Origin: Gammaproteobacteria bacterium
GTDB taxonomy: Bacteria > Pseudomonadota > Gammaproteobacteria > Arenicellales > Arenicellaceae
Assembly: GCA_013002025.1 (NCBI GenBank)
Contig: JABDKW010000012.1
Location: forward strand, 1 to 40,686
Length of the DNA stretch: 40,686 nt
Direction of reading: 5' to 3'
Positions 17,493 to 26,192 of the stretch are shown here, one piece after another (positions within the stretch are counted from its first letter, which is position 1; every line of letters starts with the position of its first letter). The notes beneath the pieces are model-generated. The model ran no database searches. It was not told the DNA's origin and saw nothing but the letters and a program-made list of their open reading frames with translations. The position numbers and the translations under genes are program-made.

Positions 17493-18248
17493 GTGGATCG
17501 CACCGAATCAAGTTCGCAGCCAGCGGTGAGTATCATTATTCCCTGTCACAATTGCGGCAGTTCAATTGATAAGACCTTGGCCTCTATAAGGGCACAGTCT
17601 TTTCAGGATTTTGAAATATATGCAGTAGATGACGGTTCCAGCGATGATACACATTCACACCTGCAGCGATGGCAAGACAAATTTGATCACTTTCAAATAT
17701 TCAGACTGGAAAATAATATCGGCCCAGGTGGCGCAAGAAATTATGGTGTGGATAAGGCCAGGGCACATTTGATCGCACTGATAGACTCAGATGATGTATG
17801 GCGGCCTGAGAAATTGGCGCAACAAGTTTTCATACACCAACAACCAGAGTGCGTGTTTTCCTGCACAGGTTTTTTGTTCAGGCAGCGTGCGATAATTCCG
17901 GCAACAGTTGATTATCATTCGTTGCTAAAACACAATCAGATCAATACCTCATCCGTGATGTTTGATCGTCGCAGCGTTAGCATAAAATTCGCTTCTAGTT
18001 GTAAAAGCGAAGACTACATTGCCTGGCTAGAGATCGCTCGCAGCCACAGGATTCATGCCCTGCAAGAAGTATTGGTGGAGCGGTGCGATGAAGAGCGGCT
18101 GTCTCAAAATAAATTAGGGATGGCGATGCAGCGGTGGCAGATTTATCGGGAAGTTGAACATCTTGGCTGGTTGGAATCACTGTATTACTTTGCGCATTAT
18201 GCAATATCTGGAACTCTTAAACACTGGCGCATCCCGCTGCATCTCTGA
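17493..18248 (+). CDS. GT2-family glycosyltransferase
   Basis: This small 251-residue GT-A enzyme starts with the characteristic VSIIIPCHNCGSSIDKTLAS, followed by VDDGSSDDT and LIDSDDVWRPEKL, where the DSDD supplies the metal-binding D-x-D. NNIGPGGARNYGVDKA is the usual nucleotide-contact loop. It probably adds one sugar to the lipid-linked repeat unit in the cytoplasm. The start is a GTG. It sits between a GT4 gene and a YfhO-like membrane gene in the same direction. The C-terminal 50 residues are rich in aromatic and basic residues, possibly a membrane-attachment surface. Confidence 0.9.
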   Translation: MDRTESSSQPAVSIIIPCHNCGSSIDKTLASIRAQSFQDFEIYAVDDGSSDDTHSHLQRWQDKFDHFQIFRLENNIGPGGARNYGVDKARAHLIALIDSDDVWRPEKLAQQVFIHQQPECVFSCTGFLFRQRAIIPATVDYHSLLKHNQINTSSVMFDRRSVSIKFASSCKSEDYIAWLEIARSHRIHALQEVLVERCDEERLSQNKLGMAMQRWQIYREVEHLGWLESLYYFAHYAISGTLKHWRIPLHL

Positions 18249-18295
18249 GGCTGGCGGAGGCCCCATTCAGCGCGCGCATCGACTATACTCCGAAA

Positions 18296-20620
18296 ATGTT
18301 CGAACCTAAGAGTGTTTTTAAATCATATTCCAATATATCGATATTGGTTTTCGCATGGCTATATGTTGTTTTCTTTTATGGCTCTCACATATTTACCAAT
18401 GAGTCAACACCGGGTGGGGATGCTAAAAGGGTCATTGGTTATATAGAATCCGCCCGAGAGTCGAATTACTTTCTGCCACTTTGGGATCCATATACGGCCG
18501 GCGGGCGACCTTCGCTGGCGGATCCAGAGTGGCTTTTCTATCGGTTACTGTCTCCGGTGTTCCAGTTATTGCCTCACAGCCTTTATAACCTGGTTTTTAA
18601 CCTCATCCTGCTGCTACTCCTTTGTTTATTGACTGCCTGCATTTACTTTTTTGCCATTCGCCTCGGCATTAAGAGATTTTATGCAGGTTACATTGCAGCA
18701 CTTCTTCCGTGTAGTGGGTTCGCCTGGTCGTTGCTTGAGTCGGGAAGGATCAACGCATTGTGGGTATTGACGACCAATATTCTTTGTTTGTTAATCTATT
18801 CACGCTGGCGAAATACTGCGAACCCCTGGCTGTTTCTGTCAATGATTTTTCTGTTGGCATTAAATCTTGCCTTCGCAGGCCACTATATCTTAGTGGGATT
18901 CTTTATGCTCAGTGCGTATGTCCTGGGTCTGAATAGTCGACTTCAGTCGTCTTTGCGTGATGCGCTCAGAGTTTCGATAATCCACTTGTCAAGTCTCGGC
19001 ATCCTGGCTTTGTCGCTGGCGGCAATCTTTTTGCTGCCACTCTTTGAGGTGCAGTTAGGATCGGTGATAAGCCTCAAAGGCTGGGGTGTGGAATACAAAT
19101 CGCTTTCAGCTGCTGGCTTGAAAACCCTGTTCATTCCGGATTTTTCGATCGATCGAAAACTGCAACCTTCACCACCCTTTGTCAGTTTCACAATATTGCT
19201 GGGCGTTATCTTAATGGGCGCGCGAAAGGTGCGGGAGCTGCCTGCCGAATTCATACTCATGCTGACTGTTGCGCTGTTTTATCTTTTGTTGGCAATTGGA
19301 TTCGCGATGCCGAATGAATGGTTCAACAGGCTATATTCTGGAATACCCCTGATAAACCTTATTCGGTGGGGAAATGCCTACATAGGCTACGCCATACTGA
19401 TGGTTGGTTTGTTGTCTGCGGCAGGATTAAGTTACTCCACTGAATCGAGTACACGAGTTCTCAAACTTGCGGTTTTGATTGTCTACTTGATGATGGCCAT
19501 GTGGTTGTTTTACCAGGTGCTCGCATCGGAAAAACCTGTTGCGATGCTCAATCTGATCACGTTGGCGTTGATTTCTTTCTTCATCGTATGTGTCGCAACG
19601 CAGAAATATTTTAAATTCCATTTCACCGCTAGGCTCAAAGTGCTGGTCATTGTTGGATTGGGATTGCATCTTGCCATGCCAAAGCAGGCTTTTTTCACGC
19701 GAGGAGCGATGTTTGAAACTCCGCGGTCCACAAACGTGGCACACTTGCCCGAACTCGCGGCACTGCTTGACGATGAGAAGCCCGTGTTAAGGCAATACTG
19801 CCCTACATTATTATTTTGCCCACAGCCTGGAAAACCCAATGTCCCTGGCATTACTGGATTCTCAATGTTTTTTCCGGCTGAAACTCGTTTCGCGCTTGAA
19901 TATATTATGGATCGGGACCTTGAAGCTTCTCGCCCACACTGGGTTGGGAGAGCTCCGTGTTCGAAGCTGAATGAAAACGGACTGGAAATGGCTAATGTGC
20001 GTTACCTCTATTGTAGAGGAAACCAACGGCCATCGAGCCAGCGTTGGCTTTTGCGAGGCACGTCAGGTGTCGACGGAAAATCGCAAGTTAGCATCTCGCT
20101 CTGGGAGAATCCTCAGCTGAGTTCGCCCTTCAAATTGTTCTACCGTGCTACCTCTGCAAACACTGATTATTCTCGAGATGACTTGAGAGCGTTCTGGAGC
20201 AACGAAATAATTGTGCTTGATGGAGGCCATCAACACTCCGCCTCGCACGAGACTATCCTCCCTCGCCTGGGCGGAGGCCCGGAAGCCACGAGACTGCGCG
20301 ATTCAATCAAACTTGTTCACTGGGATGAGGAGCGGCTGCGCTTAGAGGCAATAATCGAATCCGAAGCCATGTTATTTATCTCAAGTATTTACCAACCGGG
20401 TTGGTCGGTGACGATAAATGGTGAAGCCAGTACGCTTTACCGAGCATATGGAGCATATCAGGCGATCAGTTTGCCCAATGGCGAGAGCCGAGTGCTGTTA
20501 GAATTCAGGCCTCGCTTCTGGCACACCGGCAAGATAATTTCGGGACTAACATTAATTTTACTACTGGCGTATGCCGCCTTTTTTAAGAATCGTGAAAAAC
20601 GCAGCATCGTCCAGCCTTAA
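18296..20620 (+). CDS. YfhO-like polytopic membrane protein (probable GT-C glycosyltransferase)
   Basis: This 774-residue protein has about a dozen hydrophobic segments between residues 10 and 470, a large extracytoplasmic domain from about 480 to 745, and a final membrane helix followed by a basic tail (KNREKRSI). The first periplasmic loop holds STPGGDAKRVIGYI and LPLWDPYTAGGRPSLAD, the pattern of YfhO/GT-C proteins, and the C-terminal YQPGWSVTINGE with a following LLEFRPRFW is also typical of the YfhO family. Such proteins are thought to move sugars from polyprenyl-phosphate donors to glycans or teichoic acids outside the cytoplasmic membrane. The GtrB-like GT2 and flippase-like protein downstream would make and present such a donor. 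A TATACT box ends six bases before the ATG. Confidence 0.85.
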   Translation: MFEPKSVFKSYSNISILVFAWLYVVFFYGSHIFTNESTPGGDAKRVIGYIESARESNYFLPLWDPYTAGGRPSLADPEWLFYRLLSPVFQLLPHSLYNLVFNLILLLLLCLLTACIYFFAIRLGIKRFYAGYIAALLPCSGFAWSLLESGRINALWVLTTNILCLLIYSRWRNTANPWLFLSMIFLLALNLAFAGHYILVGFFMLSAYVLGLNSRLQSSLRDALRVSIIHLSSLGILALSLAAIFLLPLFEVQLGSVISLKGWGVEYKSLSAAGLKTLFIPDFSIDRKLQPSPPFVSFTILLGVILMGARKVRELPAEFILMLTVALFYLLLAIGFAMPNEWFNRLYSGIPLINLIRWGNAYIGYAILMVGLLSAAGLSYSTESSTRVLKLAVLIVYLMMAMWLFYQVLASEKPVAMLNLITLALISFFIVCVATQKYFKFHFTARLKVLVIVGLGLHLAMPKQAFFTRGAMFETPRSTNVAHLPELAALLDDEKPVLRQYCPTLLFCPQPGKPNVPGITGFSMFFPAETRFALEYIMDRDLEASRPHWVGRAPCSKLNENGLEMANVRYLYCRGNQRPSSQRWLLRGTSGVDGKSQVSISLWENPQLSSPFKLFYRATSANTDYSRDDLRAFWSNEIIVLDGGHQHSASHETILPRLGGGPEATRLRDSIKLVHWDEERLRLEAIIESEAMLFISSIYQPGWSVTINGEASTLYRAYGAYQAISLPNGESRVLLEFRPRFWHTGKIISGLTLILLLAYAAFFKNREKRSIVQP

Positions 20621-20698
20621 TTCCAGCCAGTATCATGCGGGTTCTGGGATTTCCTACAATCTCAGAGTGTTAGCTGTTCACGTATAATTCCGCCCAAT

Positions 20699-21385
20699 AT
20701 GAAGCGAGCAGCGATATCTCAATCAAACTATATCCCGTGGAAGGGTTATTTCGACCTCATAGCAAGTGTGGATGTTTTCGTGCTTTACGATGATATGCAG
20801 TACACAAGGCGTGATTGGCGAAATCGCAACAAGATAAAAACAGCGAAAGGGTTGCGCTGGCTGACTATCCCGGTTCAGTCCAAGGGGAAATATCTTCAGA
20901 AAGTAAATGAAACTCTGGTAGACGGCAACGACTGGACACGCAGTCATTGGAATCAATTACGGGAAAACTACAAAATAGCACCTCATTTCGAGGAGATTGA
21001 AACGTGGCTAAAACCGCTGTACCTAACTGAAGAGCATGCATACCTGAGCGGCTGGAATCGACTCTTTATCGAAAAAATCTGTCAGTACCTCAAGATTGAA
21101 ACGGAAATAAAAGACTCGCGCGAATTACTGCTGCAAGGGGGAAAGAGTGAGCGCCTGGCTCACCTATGCGAGCAATTGAACGCCACGGAGTACGTTACCG
21201 GCCCAGCGGCGAAAGTTTACATTGAGGAAAAAAGTTTCGCCGACAAGGGAGTTGAAGTGTCCTGGTTTGATTATTCAGCTTATCCGGTTTATCCACAGTT
21301 GAATGGCGAATTTGAGCATGCTGTTTCGGTAGTGGACCTGCTTTTCAATCTCGGCCCGCAGGCTCGTGATTTCATGAAGTACTGA
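20699..21385 (+). CDS. wbqC: WbqC-like protein
   Basis: The 228-residue product matches the WbqC-like family through most of its length: AISQSNYIPWKGYFDLI at the start, FVLYDDMQYTRRDWRNRN, LTIPVQSKGKY, and the late TGPAAKVYI with YPQLNGEFEHAVSVVDLLFN. Members recur in O-antigen loci, often near sugar aminotransferases and acyltransferases; their biochemical role is not settled, and a role in N-acylation of amino sugars has been suggested from context. It is soluble and cytoplasmic. A GNAT gene follows 107 bases downstream on the same strand and then a strong terminator, so the pair probably ends one transcript. A TATAAT box lies only ten bases before the ATG. Confidence 0.9.
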   Translation: MKRAAISQSNYIPWKGYFDLIASVDVFVLYDDMQYTRRDWRNRNKIKTAKGLRWLTIPVQSKGKYLQKVNETLVDGNDWTRSHWNQLRENYKIAPHFEEIETWLKPLYLTEEHAYLSGWNRLFIEKICQYLKIETEIKDSRELLLQGGKSERLAHLCEQLNATEYVTGPAAKVYIEEKSFADKGVEVSWFDYSAYPVYPQLNGEFEHAVSVVDLLFNLGPQARDFMKY

Positions 21386-21492
21386 AGATAGCGGTGGCAA
21401 TTGTGAATATGATTACAATCAGGTATCGGGAGAAGGTGCGCGCCTACCGCTTGGTAAATTATTTCGGTCAGTTACATTAGAGCGTAAGTGAT

Positions 21493-22287
21493 ATGTACCT
21501 ATTTGAAGGAGACCGGAGTAAGTTGTTGGCATTCTGCCAGGAAAACAAATTATTTTTCCCGATTATAGGTGCTGTAATTGAGGGTACTCAGGAGGGATCA
21601 GTTTATGCGAACAGCGAAGCGAACCCGTCAAGTTTCTTTGTCGTTCACAAGTTTGGGTTTGCCCAGTTCATTGAATTTTATCCAGATGACGAATTTGCAA
21701 ACAGGATTATTGGTGAGTTATTCCTCGCAAAAGATAACCGAAAGTTCCGCATATACGACGTGGATGAGAGGGGGAAATCGCGCTTGAGAAGCTTGGATCT
21801 GCAGTCGGGCATCAATATCCAAAACGGCACACGTGAAAGATTTGTCTATCCAACTGCAGAGAAAAAACCAAATAGTCGCCTGGCTTCGGCTGTGACCGAG
21901 CAAAATTTTGAAGAAGTCAATGACGTCTTCCAACTGAATCTTGAAACACGCTTCTGGAACAATGCAAAACAAGCTCTGGAATATGGAATTCCGGTGTTGG
22001 TTACTGATGGTGAGCTGGCAAGCATTTGTTATGGGGCAGCGGTTTCGGGTGCTTGGATCGAGATCGACGTAACGACCCGCGAATCGATGAGGCACAAAGG
22101 TTACGGGAACCTAGCGGTATGCGCTTTTGTTAATCGTGCGCTTAATAACAAATTAATACCTTGCTGGGATTGTTATTCCGATAATCCTGCATCGCTTGAG
22201 CTGGCAAAAAGTGTTGGTTTCGAACACATATCGACGTATAGTTTCTACATTGTTTCGCCAAGCCGGCAAGTGGCCCAAGCGGGCTAA
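21493..22287 (+). CDS. GNAT-fold N-acetyltransferase
   Basis: This 264-residue protein has a C-terminal GNAT domain. The acetyl-CoA pyrophosphate loop is RHKGYG at 200-205, preceded by the beta-strand IEIDVTTRESM, and the following NPASLELAKSVGF (231-243) is the standard GNAT motif B. The first 130 residues are not recognised and probably form a substrate-binding half. The length and the C-terminal placement resemble the larger GNAT proteins seen in some biosynthetic loci. An amino-sugar acceptor is plausible because WbqC precedes it and two sugar aminotransferases are in the locus; this is inference. A Rho-independent terminator lies nine bases beyond the stop. Confidence 0.82.
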   Translation: MYLFEGDRSKLLAFCQENKLFFPIIGAVIEGTQEGSVYANSEANPSSFFVVHKFGFAQFIEFYPDDEFANRIIGELFLAKDNRKFRIYDVDERGKSRLRSLDLQSGINIQNGTRERFVYPTAEKKPNSRLASAVTEQNFEEVNDVFQLNLETRFWNNAKQALEYGIPVLVTDGELASICYGAAVSGAWIEIDVTTRESMRHKGYGNLAVCAFVNRALNNKLIPCWDCYSDNPASLELAKSVGFEHISTYSFYIVSPSRQVAQAG

Positions 22288-22295
22288 AAATCCTG

Positions 22296-22327
22296 AAAAT
22301 AATCACCTCATTTGGTGGTTATTTTTA
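22296..22327 (+). terminator. Strong Rho-independent terminator after the GNAT gene
   Basis: Twelve-base arms (22296-22307 and 22314-22325) pair fully apart from one G-U, around a six-base loop, and the right arm ends in a run of five T. It closes the plus-strand unit ending with the GNAT gene, so the sulfotransferase gene downstream needs its own promoter within 22328-22493. Confidence 0.92.
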
Positions 22328-22493
22328 TCCGCAAGTTGGTCGCTTACCTGTATTCCAGGCCAGTAACTCTATTTAAGAAATAGATAGTTAGAGCTTATCC
22401 TGAGTATTGGTGACATGGCATCATCCAATAATATGCGTGTTGGAACTGCCTACTGATACTAATGGCAATTACGCTATTTGACACCTGCATGAA

Positions 22494-23402
22494 ATGAACG
22501 GATTTGACCCCGATAAACTCGTCGTGATGTTTGGCATGCCTCGCGGTGGATCAACTAGCATGTATCACATTTTGGATAAACACCCAGGGTGCTTTGTTCC
22601 TTTTCGAAAAGAAACTGCCTATTTCTCCTTCAATCACCATAAAGGTGAAGCCTGGTATCGCGGCTTGTTCAGGGATCGTCTTGAACATCAGCCTGGTTTT
22701 GATATCAGCCCCCAATATTTTGGAGATCTACGCAGTATCGAGCGGATCAGGGAACTGGCACCCAATGCCAAGGTGATTCTGTCTCTTCGAGACCCGGTGG
22801 AGTTTATTATCTCTTCCTACTACCAGACAAATAAGTTTGAAAAAAAGGCGGATTTCAAGGCTTTTGTCCATGGCTATACCATCACCGGCGAAAATGAGGT
22901 TTTGAACTTCAACTTTTCCAATGGCTATATTGAGAAAGCGGTCACTGAACTTGCGCAGGCGTTCGGCAGAAATGTGTTGTTTTATGATTTTAAGCTGTTT
23001 CGGGAAGAGCCGGTAAGGGTGCTCAATGCGATCGAAGATTTCGTTGATGTTAATCGGTTTGTAAGCAATCAGAATTACGAACCGGTTAAAGTAAATTCTA
23101 CTTATCAGAGAAACAATCGGCTGCTGCATTGGATACTCAGCAGAGAATCCGTCATTAGTGCAATAGATTTAGTTTTCCCGCGCAGCTTTATAAAGCGAGT
23201 CCGACTGGCTGTCGACAAAATCACCATGCCCGGGGTCGATTTGAGTGAGAAAAAAATACAACTCAGTGATGAGGAAAAATCATACGCAGCTGAGGTGATG
23301 AAATCAGACAAACAATTCGTGGATGACATACTGGCTCAAAGAAGGATTTTTACTGGCGATATGCTCGACTCGCTCGGCGGGCAAAGTAAGTCTGAATATT
23401 AA
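22494..23402 (+). CDS. PAPS-dependent sulfotransferase
   Basis: The 302-residue product has both cofactor motifs of cytosolic-type sulfotransferases. The 5'-phosphosulfate loop is FGMPRGGSTSMYHIL (13-27), and the 3'-phosphate motif is VILSLRDPVEFIISSYY (94-110), with R99 and S107/S108 as the expected contacts. It would transfer sulfate from PAPS to a hydroxyl of a sugar, most likely in the glycan made by this locus. The family is common in marine bacterial exopolysaccharide clusters. The gene lies just after a strong terminator, so it probably begins a new transcript. No membrane helix is visible, so sulfation presumably occurs on the cytoplasmic lipid-linked intermediate. PAPS-generating genes are not in the window. 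Confidence 0.92.
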   Translation: MNGFDPDKLVVMFGMPRGGSTSMYHILDKHPGCFVPFRKETAYFSFNHHKGEAWYRGLFRDRLEHQPGFDISPQYFGDLRSIERIRELAPNAKVILSLRDPVEFIISSYYQTNKFEKKADFKAFVHGYTITGENEVLNFNFSNGYIEKAVTELAQAFGRNVLFYDFKLFREEPVRVLNAIEDFVDVNRFVSNQNYEPVKVNSTYQRNNRLLHWILSRESVISAIDLVFPRSFIKRVRLAVDKITMPGVDLSEKKIQLSDEEKSYAAEVMKSDKQFVDDILAQRRIFTGDMLDSLGGQSKSEY

Positions 23403-23487
23403 CTGATGATTTCGCTTTTTTACTCCAAGGACTGGCTGCGGGAAAGTCGATAAGGATGGTCTATACCGAGCCGGTGGCCGAACAATA

Positions 23488-24456
23488 ATGAATACGAAAA
23501 TGGCTTTTGCCGCCAGGGCTTTGTTGTCGTCAATCGTAATTCTTTACCTGGTTACTATGCTGGATTTGGAAAGAATAAGAGACGTACTGCCAAAGTTGGT
23601 TGTTGCATACATTGTTTTGGCATGGCTGTTTGTACTTCTCTCTACGCTGATTTCCGCGATCCGCTGGTCGACGCTACTGCGGCAGGTAAGGCTGGTCCAG
23701 AGAGTTAAGGATAGTTGGCGGTTTTACCTGGTAAGTATGTTTTATGGAGTAGCTCTGCCGGGAATGATCGGGGCAGATATTGTCCGTCTCGGAATGAGTA
23801 TCAAGTTACACGGAAGCCATCACAAAGGAACGTTGACTGCGGGCATACTGATTGAACGTGCATGTGGCCTGTTTGGAATCTTGTTGATTTTTATTGTGAT
23901 GTCATCGCAATTGTCGGCAGTGTTTCGGGTCTCAGCTGGTTTTGGCCAAACGCCTTATGTGCTGGCGGTGTTTGTTTGTGCAGCATTTGCTTTTTGCTTT
24001 TTTATGTTGAAAACCGTGCCACAAAAATGGTTTTCTAAAGAAAGTGCTCCCCAAGGTATTTTCAAACAATTAGGGCTGCTGATTGAGCGGTTCCGCGACC
24101 TTTCGCTGGCATCCGTAGTCTGGATATTAATGATTAGTATCGCGGCGCATCTACTGGATATTGTGGCCAGTTATTACCTGGCACGGGCCCTGCATATCGA
24201 CGTGTCTTTTTATCTGTTCCTGCTGATTGTACCCATGACTTATGTCCTCACTGCGCTGCCTATTTCATTGGGCGGGCTTGGCGTTCGTGAGGGTATTTTT
24301 ACTTTCTTTCTGACTCAGGTCGGTGTTGTGGTGTCAGATGCAGTGTTGCTCGCTTTCCTGATCTATATAAACAGATTAGCAGTATCAATGATAGGCGGAG
24401 TGATTCAGCCATTGGATAAAAATATTGGAAAAATTGAAACCTCGAATAACGGCTGA
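23488..24456 (+). CDS. Flippase-like membrane protein (LPG synthase TM / UPF0104 family)
   Basis: This 322-residue protein has about eight membrane helices and the signatures of the lysylphosphatidylglycerol synthase transmembrane family: an AIRWSTLLRQ segment near residue 58, the loop ALPGMIGADIVRL, and the late LPISLGGLGVREGIF. Proteins of this family act in or near flipping of lipid-linked substrates, or as stand-alone membrane partners of glycosyltransferases (archaeal AglD is related in its membrane part). It immediately precedes a GtrB-like GT2, so a role in presenting an undecaprenyl-phosphate sugar on the outer face of the membrane is plausible. It is the only flippase-like candidate in the window; no Wzx is recognised. 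Confidence 0.85.
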   Translation: MNTKMAFAARALLSSIVILYLVTMLDLERIRDVLPKLVVAYIVLAWLFVLLSTLISAIRWSTLLRQVRLVQRVKDSWRFYLVSMFYGVALPGMIGADIVRLGMSIKLHGSHHKGTLTAGILIERACGLFGILLIFIVMSSQLSAVFRVSAGFGQTPYVLAVFVCAAFAFCFFMLKTVPQKWFSKESAPQGIFKQLGLLIERFRDLSLASVVWILMISIAAHLLDIVASYYLARALHIDVSFYLFLLIVPMTYVLTALPISLGGLGVREGIFTFFLTQVGVVVSDAVLLAFLIYINRLAVSMIGGVIQPLDKNIGKIETSNNG

Positions 24457-24580
24457 TGAATCATTCTTGTGCAAAATTGAGGCTCGTAAATCGAGCATGC
24501 GCGGGTCTTCGAGATCCTCAATGTGTTAGCATGTCAGACAGCCAAAATGCGGCCAGAGTGAACCCCGTCAATTCAACGCA

Positions 24581-25513
24581 ATGAAGCTTTCAATAGTTAC
24601 CACGCTGTATCAATCGTCTCCTTATATAAAAGAGTTCTATCGGCGCGCCAGCGATACCGCTCGAGCCCTGGTCAAGGATGATTATGAGATCATCTTCGTA
24701 AATGATGGTTCGCCTGACAACAGTCTCGAGCTAGCGGTCAATTTTTCAAAGTCCGATGCTCACATCGTTGTAATCGATCTTTCCAGAAATTTTGGTCACC
24801 ATAAGGCGATGATGGCGGGACTCACTCACGCCACCGGCGATCAGCTGTTTTTGATTGACAGCGATCTGGAGGAAGATCCGGAGTGGCTGCTAACATTTTC
24901 ACAGCAGCTTGAGGAACAACAATGTGATGTCGTCTACGGCGTACAGGAATCAAGGAAAGGCGGCTTATTCGAGAAGGTTAGCGGTGAAATTTATTACTGG
25001 CTTCTGGACAGGATGTTGAGTGTCAGTCATCCAAAAAATATCACTACTGCCAGGTTAATGACACGTTCTTATGTTGATGCCCTGTTGCTCCATCAGGAGC
25101 GGGAAATTGTAATTTCGGGACTCTGGCTTATTACCGGATTTGATCAAAAAAGCAGTAAGGTTTCTAAGATTACTACCGGCACCTCTACTTACAACTTGAG
25201 AAGAAAAATTTCTCACTTGGTCAATACCATCACCTCGTTCAGCAGTAAGCCCCTGGTGCTTATTTTTTTTACCGGCACAACTATATTCTTCATTTCCCTG
25301 TTATCCACAATAAATCTTGTAGTGAACCGTATTTTCTTTTCGGCACCATTGGATGGTTGGACTTCAGTTATGGCTTCGATCTGGTTACTGGGAGGAATTA
25401 CGATTTCATTCCTCGGTATTATCGGAATCTACCTGTCCAAGATATACACAGAGATAAAGCAAAGGCCGAATTTCATAATCAAAGACATCTATGGTAAAAA
25501 AGATGGGGATTGA
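24581..25513 (+). CDS. GtrB/DPM1-like undecaprenyl-phosphate glycosyltransferase
   Basis: This is a 310-residue GT2 enzyme. The GT-A domain shows FVNDGSPDNSLE (39-50), DLSRNFGHHKAMMAGL (66-81) and the D-x-D region LIDSDLEEDPEWL (91-103). Two C-terminal membrane helices lie at about 224-248 and 261-286, and the tail ends with IYTEIKQRP, as in GtrB and ArnC. Such enzymes load a sugar from a nucleotide donor onto polyprenyl phosphate for use outside the membrane. The stop overlaps the start of the methyltransferase gene, so they are coupled. The nearest possible downstream user is the YfhO-like GT-C protein earlier in the block. The sugar is not known. Confidence 0.9.
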   Translation: MKLSIVTTLYQSSPYIKEFYRRASDTARALVKDDYEIIFVNDGSPDNSLELAVNFSKSDAHIVVIDLSRNFGHHKAMMAGLTHATGDQLFLIDSDLEEDPEWLLTFSQQLEEQQCDVVYGVQESRKGGLFEKVSGEIYYWLLDRMLSVSHPKNITTARLMTRSYVDALLLHQEREIVISGLWLITGFDQKSSKVSKITTGTSTYNLRRKISHLVNTITSFSSKPLVLIFFTGTTIFFISLLSTINLVVNRIFFSAPLDGWTSVMASIWLLGGITISFLGIIGIYLSKIYTEIKQRPNFIIKDIYGKKDGD

Positions 25514-26183
25514 TTCGGACTATACGAAATTCTACTCTGAACGAACGCAACAAAAGGTTTATCCAACCGAGTTTGTAGTTCGTACGTTTCTCGCAAACTA
25601 CCCCGAGCTCAATTTTAACAAGCCGTCGCCCGGCGATTCGATCCTGGATGTCGCATTTGGTGATGGTCGGAATACTGTATTCCTGTGTGAGTTGGGGTTG
25701 GACGTTTGTGGTATTGAGATTACCCGGGAAATTGTTGCGCAGACAAAAAACAGGCTAACTGAGCTGGGTAAAAATGCTGACCTGAGAGTTGGCAGAAATA
25801 GTGCAATCCCCTGGGAGGATCAAAGCTTCGATTATATCCTGGCCTGTCATTGCTGCTATTACTGTGACGAAGGCGAGACCTTTCTTGATAATATCAAGGA
25901 GTATCACCGTGCCTTAAAACCAGGGGGATACCTGATTGCATCGGTCGCCGACAAAAGTTCCTACATATTTGAAAATGCGGAACAATTGGAAGACGGCACC
26001 TCACGTATCAATGATGACCCATATCAGAACCGGAACGGTTATCGATTGCACGGATTTTCAACCGAAAACGAAATTGAACAGTATTTATCCGACTATTTCG
26101 ATAACTTTTCATTTGGCCACGCTAATAACAATTATTACGGTGTAAATGAACGGGTCTTCTGGGTAGTTTGTAAGAGAATATAA
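25503..26183 (+). CDS. Class I SAM-dependent methyltransferase
   Basis: The 226-residue product carries motif I as ILDVAFGDGRNTVFLCELG, followed by ICGIEIT-like acidic strand 2 (VCGIEITREIV) and motif IV around YILACHCCYYCDEGE. The motif IV region is unusually rich in Cys (CHCCYYC), which is odd and may be structural or metal-binding. Two starts are possible: ATG at 25491 and ATG at 25503; both overlap the upstream GT2 gene (23 or 11 bases), and neither has a clear ribosome binding site. It is followed nine bases after its stop by another methyltransferase. The acceptor is presumably a sugar made or transferred by the neighbours. Confidence 0.86.
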   Translation: MGIDSDYTKFYSERTQQKVYPTEFVVRTFLANYPELNFNKPSPGDSILDVAFGDGRNTVFLCELGLDVCGIEITREIVAQTKNRLTELGKNADLRVGRNSAIPWEDQSFDYILACHCCYYCDEGETFLDNIKEYHRALKPGGYLIASVADKSSYIFENAEQLEDGTSRINDDPYQNRNGYRLHGFSTENEIEQYLSDYFDNFSFGHANNNYYGVNERVFWVVCKRI

Positions 26184-26192
26184 AAAGAGCAA

